Positions 22,329 to 28,649 of a stretch of DNA of 33,401 nucleotides are shown here, one piece after another. Positions within the stretch are counted from its first letter, which is position 1; every line of letters begins with the position of its first letter. The notes beneath the pieces are model-generated. The model ran no database searches. It saw only the letters and a list, made by a program, of their open reading frames with translations, and was not told the origin of the DNA. The translations under genes were made by a program, and so were the position numbers. The stretch comes from a virus, in the IMG/VR virus record IMGVR_UViG_3300034121_000393, positions 1 through 33,401 of that record; one strand, 5' to 3'.

Positions 22329-23192
22329 ATGAATGTAGTATCATTATTTAATGGAATGGGTACTTTAAGACAAGCATTGCATAATTTAGGAGTAAAAGTT
22401 GATAGCTATTATTCAAGTGAAATTAAACCTTATGCTATTAAATTACAACAACATCATTTTCCAGATGTGATACAAGTTGGTGATATTAGAAATTGGAGAG
22501 AATGGGATATTGATTGGAGTAATATTGATTTTATAGGAAGCGGAAGTCCTTGCCAAAATTTAAGCAGTATTGGAAAACGTGAGGGAATAAATGCAGATAA
22601 TAGCGGTTTGTTTTGGATTTTTATTGAAATATTAGAACATTGTAAAAAGCTAAATTCAAATGTATTATTTCTTCAAGAAAATGTAGGTAGTGCAAGAAAA
22701 AAAGATATTGGTATAATGAGTAGAGCTTTGGGAGTTTATCCAGTTAGGATTAATAGTTCGTTAGTAACTGCTCAATTAAGAGATAGATATTATTGGAGTA
22801 ATATTAGAACAAAACAATCCTTGTTTGATATAGTTACTGATATTCCGCAACCTATTGACAGAAAAATTATGTATAAGGATATTATAACCAGTGGCACTGT
22901 TAATAGAGAAAAATCAAAATGTTTATTAGAAAGTATTTACCATTCATTTTGTTATAAAGATGAAAAATCAGAGGAAGCGCAAAAATATCTAATAAAAAAG
23001 GAAAAGTTTGGAACTATATTAATTTATGAAAATGATTACATTAGAACAGTTAATAAAATTGAAATGTGCAGATTACAAGGTTTCCCAGATAATTATTGCG
23101 ATATACTTACAACTGCAAAAGCAGGCAGCTTATTAGGAGATGGTTGGACATTACCAATTATAGAACATATTTTGTCATTTGCAAAGTTTTAG
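22329..23192 (+). CDS. DNA cytosine-C5 methyltransferase (orphan, phage type)
   Basis: 287 aa. Transfers a methyl group from SAM to cytosine C5. Motif I VSLFNGMGTLRQAL (4-17), motif IV GSGSPCQNLS (70-79, nucleophile C75), motif VI QENVGSA (116-122) and motif VIII AQLRDRYYW (148-156) are all present, followed by EMCRLQGFPDNY and SLLGDGWTLPIIEHIL near the C-terminus. The target-recognition region is short. No restriction endonuclease lies beside it, so it probably protects phage DNA from host restriction. AT-rich relative to neighbours and enclosed by promoter/U-tract modules on both sides, it resembles a moron acquired by transfer. Confidence 0.92.
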   Translation: MNVVSLFNGMGTLRQALHNLGVKVDSYYSSEIKPYAIKLQQHHFPDVIQVGDIRNWREWDIDWSNIDFIGSGSPCQNLSSIGKREGINADNSGLFWIFIEILEHCKKLNSNVLFLQENVGSARKKDIGIMSRALGVYPVRINSSLVTAQLRDRYYWSNIRTKQSLFDIVTDIPQPIDRKIMYKDIITSGTVNREKSKCLLESIYHSFCYKDEKSEEAQKYLIKKEKFGTILIYENDYIRTVNKIEMCRLQGFPDNYCDILTTAKAGSLLGDGWTLPIIEHILSFAKF

Positions 23193-23200
23193 TATCTTTG
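23171..23200 (+). promoter_or_regulatory. Promoter for the second short RNA, at the end of the methyltransferase gene
   Basis: TTTG (23171-23174), 18 nt, TATCTTTG (23193-23200). One base shorter than the usual spacing. It overlaps the last codons of the methyltransferase gene. Confidence 0.6.
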
Positions 23201-23203
23201 CGT

Positions 23204-23267
23204 TGTTCAATGTTAGTTAAGTTATTAGGTCGAAGCACTTGCAGAAATGTAGGTGCTTTGTTTTTTT
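23204..23267 (+). ncRNA. Short RNA ending in a strong terminator hairpin
   Basis: From the promoter above, about 60 nt leads to the stem CGAAGCAC/GTGCTTTG (23231-23238 with 23253-23260, 8 bp including one G-U) followed by seven T (23261-23267). No ORF fits between. Like the RNA at 22234 it begins with CGTTGT. It may be a free small RNA, or a leader attenuator for the gene starting at 23295. Confidence 0.5.
23231..23267 (+). terminator. Intrinsic terminator after the methyltransferase gene
   Basis: An 8-bp stem (CGAAGCAC/GTGCTTTG), loop about 14 nt, then T7. It ends both the methyltransferase transcript and the short RNA begun at about 23204. Confidence 0.8.
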
Positions 23268-23282
23268 AATCATATAAATTAC

Positions 23283-23290
23283 TATATTTG
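23283..23290 (+). promoter_or_regulatory. Promoter -7 element (TATATTTG) just before the 73-aa gene
   Basis: TATATTTG matches TAnnTTTG, with only four bases before the ATG at 23295. TTTG at 23257-23260 gives a 22-nt spacing. Since a terminator stands just upstream, this is the likely promoter of the following operon. Confidence 0.55.
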
Positions 23291-23294
23291 TCGA

Positions 23295-23516
23295 ATGGAA
23301 GCAACATTAAAATTTAATTTGCCAGATGATAAAGGTGACTTTGAACTGGCAGTCAAAGCAAGTGCTATGTATTGTGTACTTTGGGATTTCAAGCAATTTA
23401 TGCGTGATGAAATCAAGTACAATGGCAACTTAACAGACAAGGAATACGAATTAGCAGAAAGATTCCAAGAAAAATTCTTTGAGATATTGCAGGACAACGC
23501 AATTTCGTTAGATTAA
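23295..23516 (+). CDS. Conserved small phage protein (73 aa)
   Basis: 73 aa from the ATG at 23295. A longer GTG reading (from 23253) begins inside the terminator hairpin and is rejected. It fits a widespread small phage family of the form MEATLKFNLPDDKGDFELA then a Trp/Phe-containing helix (CVLWDFKQFMRDEIKY) and an acidic C-terminal helix, function unknown. It heads the operon with the metallophosphoesterase. Confidence 0.8.
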   Translation: MEATLKFNLPDDKGDFELAVKASAMYCVLWDFKQFMRDEIKYNGNLTDKEYELAERFQEKFFEILQDNAISLD

Positions 23517-23528
23517 CACCTATAACAT

Positions 23529-24695
23529 ATGCCACAAGTTACATTAGAATTTTATAAATACGATTCTGTTGTAGCTGAAATGCTCCAGCAGGGCTTGGCT
23601 TGCTCCGAAATCGTTGCAAAGATATTAAACACAACTGCAACAAGGGAGCAAGATGCAAAGGTAAATTCATTTAGAAAGTATATTTTTAGGCACAAAAAAA
23701 GAATACTTGACCAACACGAGGGCATCTACCAAGCCACCAACAATTTAGATGTTCCTAATACCTCCACTAAAAATATGTGGATTAAAAATAAGGAAGCATC
23801 TTTGTTTGTTGTCAATCCTAATTATAAAAAGCCAGATGCAAAAGAACAAGAACATTTTAAAGAAGCACTTTTAAAAGACTTACAAGCTTACATTCCAAAG
23901 TTTCCACAAATAGAAAGAGTAAAAAGTAATGATTCTTATTTGCTTGTTTTAGATCCTGCCGATATTCACATTGGTAAATTATGCACATCGTTTGAATCGG
24001 GTGAAACATACGATAACCAAGTAGCAGTTAAAAGGGTTTTAGAGGGTGTAAAAGGAATATTGCAAAAGGTAAGCTCGTTTGATATAGATAAAATATTGTT
24101 TATTGGTGGAAACGATATATTGCACATTGACAATCCAAAAAGAACAACTACCAGTGGAACACCGCAAGACACAGATGGAATGTGGCACACAAACTTTTTA
24201 ATTGCTAAACAGTTGTACGTTGATGTTTTAGAAATATTAATAGGTGTGGCCGATGTTCACTTTACTTTTAATCCAAGTAATCATGATTACACAAACGGTT
24301 TCTTTTTGGCGCAAGTTGTAGAAACATATTTCAAAGATTGTAAGAATATAACTTTTGATTGTACGATAGCACATAGAAAGGGTTATAAGTATCATAATAA
24401 TTTGATTGGCACAACGCATGGAGATGGGGCAAAGCAAGGAGATTTACCGCTATTGATGGCGCAAGAATTTAGTCAAGAATGGGGCGAAACAAAGCACAGA
24501 TATATTTATACGCATCACGTACATCACAAAACAAGCAAAGATTTTATAGGAGTAACGGTTGAAAGTTTAAGAAGTCCAAGTGGAACAGATAGTTGGCATC
24601 ATAGAAATGGTTATCAGCATGCCCCTAAAGCGGTTGAAGGATTTTTACATTGTAAAGAGAATGGTCAAATAGCAAGAATAACACACATTTTTTAA
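23529..24695 (+). CDS. Calcineurin-like metallophosphoesterase with N-terminal HTH-like domain
   Basis: 388 aa. Metallophosphoesterase motifs in order: DPADIHIGK (D145, H147), GGND (193-196), NPSNHDYT (249-255), THGDG (296-300, H297) and THHVHH (328-333). They form the standard two-metal site. Residues about 1-65 (LQQGLACSEIVAKIL) look like a small helix-turn-helix/DNA-binding region. Related phage genes are often annotated as phosphoesterase or nuclease; substrate is unknown. A nucleic-acid phosphodiesterase or host-signal hydrolase would both fit. Confidence 0.85.
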   Translation: MPQVTLEFYKYDSVVAEMLQQGLACSEIVAKILNTTATREQDAKVNSFRKYIFRHKKRILDQHEGIYQATNNLDVPNTSTKNMWIKNKEASLFVVNPNYKKPDAKEQEHFKEALLKDLQAYIPKFPQIERVKSNDSYLLVLDPADIHIGKLCTSFESGETYDNQVAVKRVLEGVKGILQKVSSFDIDKILFIGGNDILHIDNPKRTTTSGTPQDTDGMWHTNFLIAKQLYVDVLEILIGVADVHFTFNPSNHDYTNGFFLAQVVETYFKDCKNITFDCTIAHRKGYKYHNNLIGTTHGDGAKQGDLPLLMAQEFSQEWGETKHRYIYTHHVHHKTSKDFIGVTVESLRSPSGTDSWHHRNGYQHAPKAVEGFLHCKENGQIARITHIF

Positions 24696-24731
24696 TGATT
24701 AATCACTCACTAACCACTAATTGCACCGATA

Positions 24732-25055
24732 ATGGATAATACATCATTCATTATAATGGACTGCATACATTGTATTTATGAAAAGCAATTTGACAAAGAT
24801 TTATTAGATTACATTGACATTCCAACTAACGAATATAATGATGAGGTGTTTGTGTTTGATGTTAAAGAGGTTAGGATAAAATATTTTTATAGTACAAAAA
24901 CGCTAATAAAAGAAAAAATGACAGATACTACTGTCATTGTGCTTACAGATGACAACGAGTTGTTAAGTAAATTAGAAATAACAGAATTTATTTTTATATT
25001 TTTTAAGGATTACGCAGAAAAGTTAAAGCAATATTTTCCCGAAAACAAAGAGTAA
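24732..25055 (+). CDS. Hypothetical acidic protein (107 aa)
   Basis: 107 aa, acidic (LLDYIDIPTNEYNDEVFVFDV), without membrane segment or known motif. Two bases separate its stop from the next start, so these two genes are probably co-translated. It is preceded by a short gap with the palindrome TGATTAATCA at 24697-24706. Function unknown. Confidence 0.6.
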   Translation: MDNTSFIIMDCIHCIYEKQFDKDLLDYIDIPTNEYNDEVFVFDVKEVRIKYFYSTKTLIKEKMTDTTVIVLTDDNELLSKLEITEFIFIFFKDYAEKLKQYFPENKE

Positions 25056-25057
25056 TT

Positions 25058-25276
25058 ATGAGCATAACAGAAAGAGTCAACAATTATAAAACCAAATATG
25101 AATATGGTTTTATCAAAGCAGAAATAGAAACTTTGCTAAAAGAATATCCGATTGACATCGAAAGATTTAATCAGTCTATGATGGGTCACACTTGTATGCT
25201 TATAGACAATGAAACAATCTGGTATCATTGTGACATTATAAAGGCTATAAAATATAGTGTTAGAATGTATAAGTAA
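25058..25276 (+). CDS. Hypothetical protein (72 aa), last gene of the rightward arm
   Basis: 72 aa, helical N-terminus (RVNNYKTKYEYGFIKAEIETLLKEY; split here by charged residues). No known domain. Its stop is one base from the stop of the convergent membrane protein gene, without a terminator hairpin between, so the two transcripts probably overlap in antisense. Confidence 0.6.
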   Translation: MSITERVNNYKTKYEYGFIKAEIETLLKEYPIDIERFNQSMMGHTCMLIDNETIWYHCDIIKAIKYSVRMYK

Positions 25277-25277
25277 A

Positions 25278-25457
25278 TTATTTCTGCTCATCAATGATGC
25301 CCAGCATTACCAACAACGCAATAACACCGCCCTTAAAAAAGCGACCTACATTCTTTGCAATTTCTCGGTATTGATAAAGCATTGCAACAAGATAAACAAA
25401 CAAAATAATCAAAACTAATATCAAAGGCTTAAGTGCTACAATATCTTGATTACTCAT
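25278..25457 (-). CDS. Small membrane protein (59 aa), last gene of the leftward arm
   Basis: 59 aa with hydrophobic segments at about residues 8-28 (LKPLILVLIILFVYLVAML) and 43-54 (GGVIALLVMLGI), separated by a basic loop (YREIAKNVGRFFK). ATG at 25457 overlaps the previous gene by 8 nt. The size and layout suit a holin/antiholin partner of the 68-aa protein. Function inferred from topology only. Confidence 0.7.
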   Translation of the reverse strand: MSNQDIVALKPLILVLIILFVYLVAMLYQYREIAKNVGRFFKGGVIALLVMLGIIDEQK

Positions 25458-25656
25458 TCTTGTTTTTCTTGGCTACTCTGTACGAAGCCCACATTGAAAC
25501 TATCAATGCACCTAACTTGGCGCAATCGTAAATGGTATCATAAATGCCAGTTAAATGGATGTTGCCAAACCAATCTGATGTCCACACACCTGCTTGAATT
25601 ATAACGCTTGTAATGATGACTAAAATGCTATTGTCGGGGTGGTGTGAATGAATCAT
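25450..25656 (-). CDS. Small membrane protein (68 aa), holin candidate
   Basis: 68 aa. One hydrophobic N-terminal segment (about 10-25, LVIITSVIIQAGVW) and one mid-to-C-terminal segment (about 46-58, LGALIVSMWASY), and a basic tail (RVAKKNKNE). It overlaps the tail gene upstream by 4 nt (ATGA) and the 59-aa gene by 8 nt. Late placement at the end of the virion operon matches a holin timed with late transcription. The endolysin is on the other arm. Confidence 0.65.
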   Translation of the reverse strand: MIHSHHPDNSILVIITSVIIQAGVWTSDWFGNIHLTGIYDTIYDCAKLGALIVSMWASYRVAKKNKNE

Positions 25657-25964
25657 AATGGATAGGTTGGTAAGGTTGCTAAAAATTGTGCAGCGGTTTC
25701 TTCATTAGGATTCAAAGCTACATATTTTGCAACTAACTTGCAAGTAGTAATCCACCAATCAATAATGCTTTGTGCCTCTGCACCAAATTCGGCATCGTTT
25801 ACCCACATTGATACCTCACCGATAGATAGATAGTTATTATCTGTTAATATTTCTTGCATCATTTCGTTGTGATACTTGTTTGTTGGGCTATCGTAGATTA
25901 ATTCTGTTTGGTCAACTATCCACGATTTGCGTCCATCACCTTGTTGTTTGAATGTTATAGTCAT
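25653..25964 (-). CDS. Hypothetical protein downstream of the tail fibre (103 aa)
   Basis: 103 aa. N-terminal beta part (MTITFKQQGDGRKSWIVDQTE), then helical (AQSIIDWWITTCKLVAKYVA). Immediately follows the fibre gene (1-base gap). By position it may be a fibre-assembly chaperone or a fibre-attached factor. No recognised family. Confidence 0.55.
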   Translation of the reverse strand: MTITFKQQGDGRKSWIVDQTELIYDSPTNKYHNEMMQEILTDNNYLSIGEVSMWVNDAEFGAEAQSIIDWWITTCKLVAKYVALNPNEETAAQFLATLPTYPL

Positions 25965-25965
25965 T

Positions 25966-27723
25966 TTATGTAGTAATTAAAATTAAACCGTTTGTACCCC
26001 AATTCGCGGGGTTTGTTCCCCAAGTTGGTGTTAATATTTTTACAACCCAATTATCAGTTGTGTTTACCGCTATTGTTAATCCGCTATATAATGTTTTTAA
26101 AGCACCATTAAGACCGAAGTCAGAGGTAAATGTGCCAATAGTGTAATCTGTTGATGTTGTTGTATTTCTTAAATACAATGTGCAAGTTTCGCTGCTTCCA
26201 TTTGTTGCCTGCAATAAATTAAATGAAAATGCAGTCATAGTACCTGCTTGTGGAAACTTAAACTCACGCCTTAAAGTAGTTGTTGCCATTATATCACCTA
26301 TTATTCCAAAGTGATAACTTGTTGCATCTACTGGGGCTAATAATGAAAATGATTGTACGTTTACGGAGTAGGTGTTAGTGCCACTCGGAGCAGCCACCCA
26401 ACTTGGTGCAAGTGTAGTGCCATTGCTTTGTAATATCTGCCCCGCAGTGCCATTGGCTAATCTTGTTGGCGCACCCGAACTACCACCGTATATAATGTCA
26501 CCACCCGTTGTCATTGGGTTGGTCATCTTACCATTGATTTGCGTTTGAATCGCACTTGTTGCACCCTTAACATAGCTTAATTCCGTTAAACTTGGATAGG
26601 TTGCAGTTGCCAATGATTTAATGCGTTTGCTTCCATCAAAATGCGCAATAGTTGAAGCGGTTTCATCGGCTATTGACACGCTACCATCTGCAACCTCAAT
26701 AGCATCACCGCTGCCACTTGATTTAGTTACCTTGATTGCTGCCCCACTACCGCCTTTGGTTACAATTATAGGCTCTTTTGAACCACTTGGAATTGCAAAT
26801 GTATTTTCGCCAGTAAATGTTTGGTCGTTGGCAAGGTAAACATCACCACCACCTCCGCTAATATCACTTAACATTGCAAAGGTTTGTGTCCCTGCTGCTT
26901 TGTTTGGTAATTCAAATGTAACATTGTTAGCTAATGCAGTAGCTTTAATTGTACCAGCACCAAATGATGGGTTTTGAATGGTCATAGAATCTGGATAAAC
27001 ACTTAATGCATTTCCAGAACTATCTTCCATTAATATATTTGAAGAATTAACTTGAACATAGTTACCAGTGCCATTGTCAATCTTTATAGCAGTTGTTGAT
27101 GTGTTGCCCTCATCTAATACTTGTTGGATGTTGGGTGTACTTACATCACTTAACATTGCAAAGGTTTGTGTCCCTGCTGCCTTGTTTGGTATTTCAAATA
27201 TAACATTATTAGCTAATGCGCTTGCTTTTATTTGTGCAGTGCCTCCTATTGTATTGAAAAATTTTATCAAGTCTGGCCCTATTGTTACACTATTCCCTGC
27301 ACCATCATCAATTATTATCGGTGTTGTTGAGGTATCTCCTGCATCTAATACTTGTTGGATTGTTGGTGCTGCCACTGTAAACACTCCACTAACCAAGTCA
27401 AATGTGCCAAACAAACCACTTGTAACATCAATAGCATATTGATAGATTTGATTACCAACACCACCAGCAGCCATAACAAGATATAAAGTGCTACCATCAT
27501 CAATAAGATAATTCTTTAACGATACCAAATCACCAGCCACCGCTAATGCTTGCATATCTGCTAACAAAATCTGCTCAATGTTTTCCGATAACATATATGC
27601 CTTTACTAAACTTACTGGCACTTTTTGTGACTGATAAACACCAGCACTCACGTATTGGTCTATGTCCAAGAAGGACAAATCCTTCATTTCGCTTGCGGTT
27701 ACTGCATATTGATTAATTTCCAT
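25966..27723 (-). CDS. Tail fibre / receptor-binding protein with tandem repeats
   Basis: 585 aa. Helical N-terminus (about 1-60) for tail attachment. Two imperfect repeats follow, residues about 121-198 and 198-290, each starting QQVLD-GDTSTT/GNTSTT and ending AAGTQTFAMLSD. Next come a Gly/Ser stalk, NPMTTGGDIIYGG and GQILQSNGTTLAPSWV (common phage fibre motifs), and a C-terminal about 130-residue beta-rich domain (FSLLAPVDATSYHFG... GLILITT) likely to bind the receptor. Start/stop overlaps (TAATG) link it to the baseplate gene. Confidence 0.85.
   Translation of the reverse strand: MEINQYAVTASEMKDLSFLDIDQYVSAGVYQSQKVPVSLVKAYMLSENIEQILLADMQALAVAGDLVSLKNYLIDDGSTLYLVMAAGGVGNQIYQYAIDVTSGLFGTFDLVSGVFTVAAPTIQQVLDAGDTSTTPIIIDDGAGNSVTIGPDLIKFFNTIGGTAQIKASALANNVIFEIPNKAAGTQTFAMLSDVSTPNIQQVLDEGNTSTTAIKIDNGTGNYVQVNSSNILMEDSSGNALSVYPDSMTIQNPSFGAGTIKATALANNVTFELPNKAAGTQTFAMLSDISGGGGDVYLANDQTFTGENTFAIPSGSKEPIIVTKGGSGAAIKVTKSSGSGDAIEVADGSVSIADETASTIAHFDGSKRIKSLATATYPSLTELSYVKGATSAIQTQINGKMTNPMTTGGDIIYGGSSGAPTRLANGTAGQILQSNGTTLAPSWVAAPSGTNTYSVNVQSFSLLAPVDATSYHFGIIGDIMATTTLRREFKFPQAGTMTAFSFNLLQATNGSSETCTLYLRNTTTSTDYTIGTFTSDFGLNGALKTLYSGLTIAVNTTDNWVVKILTPTWGTNPANWGTNGLILITT
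26862..26897. repeat. 36-bp direct repeat copy 2 within the tail fibre gene
   Basis: Identical to 27145..27180 over 36 bases, 283 nt apart. It encodes the AAGTQTFAMLSD portion of each tandem repeat. Near-perfect DNA identity suggests a recent internal duplication or a recombination site for changing fibre length. Confidence 0.9.
27145..27180. repeat. 36-bp direct repeat copy 1 within the tail fibre gene
   Basis: Identical to 26862..26897. Both are in the same reading frame on the minus strand and mark the ends of the two fibre repeats. Confidence 0.9.
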
Positions 27724-28649
27724 TAGTTACGATGTTTTTTATAATTATTATATCTTTGGCGCACCTCTAATTTTACTGGTGCTAATTTACTGATTAAAGG
27801 CTTCCAAACTGGTTTATATTCGGTCTGAAACATTATTTCTTTATCAACATACTTTTCAGCATTTCGTGAATTATAATCCGTTATAGTGCATCTATCAGAC
27901 TGCATTATTGAAATGCGAAAAAGGTTGTGCAATTGTGCAGGTATTCTTTTGGTTTCTAAAATGTAAATCGGTTCTTGCTCATCAAATGTCCACTCTCTAA
28001 CACCATTTTGATATTGTATTTCTTCCTTCGTATAATCGGCAGTTGGATATCCAAAATAGCCAGACAATCTTATTTGATTTACCCAATTTAAATTCAAGTA
28101 ATTAACTGTTAATTTATCATCACTTAAACTGCCAATTAGACCATTCTGATACCATTGTAATCTTATGGTCATCTCTGCTCTATCTGCTCTGTATTCGCAT
28201 AATTTAAAATCAAATGAGAATATTGATACATTGCCCAACACACCATCAGTAACTGCTAATTCAACCTTGTAAATCCCACCTCCGTGCAATGTCAACACCT
28301 TATGCCATTCTATCTTATAACCTACATATTTTTGATTATTCACAGTTTGAAAACCAAAAGGATAGTTTACCCCATAAGTAGTTCCACCACTCATTGTAGC
28401 TAACAAAACATTGTCTTTATACAACTTATAAACTGCATTAGTAGCAGTTGGTGAGCAGATGTCCATAAACGTGAAGAAATCATTCTTCATTGCATCACTC
28501 CCATCACCATATGCTAACTGCAATAATTTAAAATCAGCGCAGCAGTCCCACAAATCTGTGTTAGGCAATAATAACGTAGGCACTACTGCACTTGCTGCTG
28601 GTAGTGTGTAGAATATCTGTGTTGCTGCTTCTCCGTCAAATGTTGGCAT
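27723..28649 (-). CDS. Baseplate/tail protein (308 aa)
   Basis: 308 aa, beta-rich in the first 190 residues (KYVGYKIEWHKV...; LAVTDGVLGNVSIFSFDF), then a helix-containing region with ETKRIPAQLHNLFRI (about 234-248) and a basic C-terminus (VRQRYNNYKKHRN). Such sequences recur between the large baseplate protein and the fibre in Bacteroidota phages. I assign it to the baseplate on position and family look; no enzymatic motif. Confidence 0.65.
   Translation of the reverse strand: MPTFDGEAATQIFYTLPAASAVVPTLLLPNTDLWDCCADFKLLQLAYGDGSDAMKNDFFTFMDICSPTATNAVYKLYKDNVLLATMSGGTTYGVNYPFGFQTVNNQKYVGYKIEWHKVLTLHGGGIYKVELAVTDGVLGNVSIFSFDFKLCEYRADRAEMTIRLQWYQNGLIGSLSDDKLTVNYLNLNWVNQIRLSGYFGYPTADYTKEEIQYQNGVREWTFDEQEPIYILETKRIPAQLHNLFRISIMQSDRCTITDYNSRNAEKYVDKEIMFQTEYKPVWKPLISKLAPVKLEVRQRYNNYKKHRN

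Noticed and set aside
23200-23230. tRNA-like segment (GTTCAAT resembling a T-loop)
   Set aside because: No acceptor, D or anticodon stems can be formed around it; no tRNA gene recognised in the window.
23253-23294. GTG-start extension of the 73-aa gene
   Set aside because: The extension begins within a terminator stem and contains the T-tract and promoter; the ATG at 23295 fits the family start.
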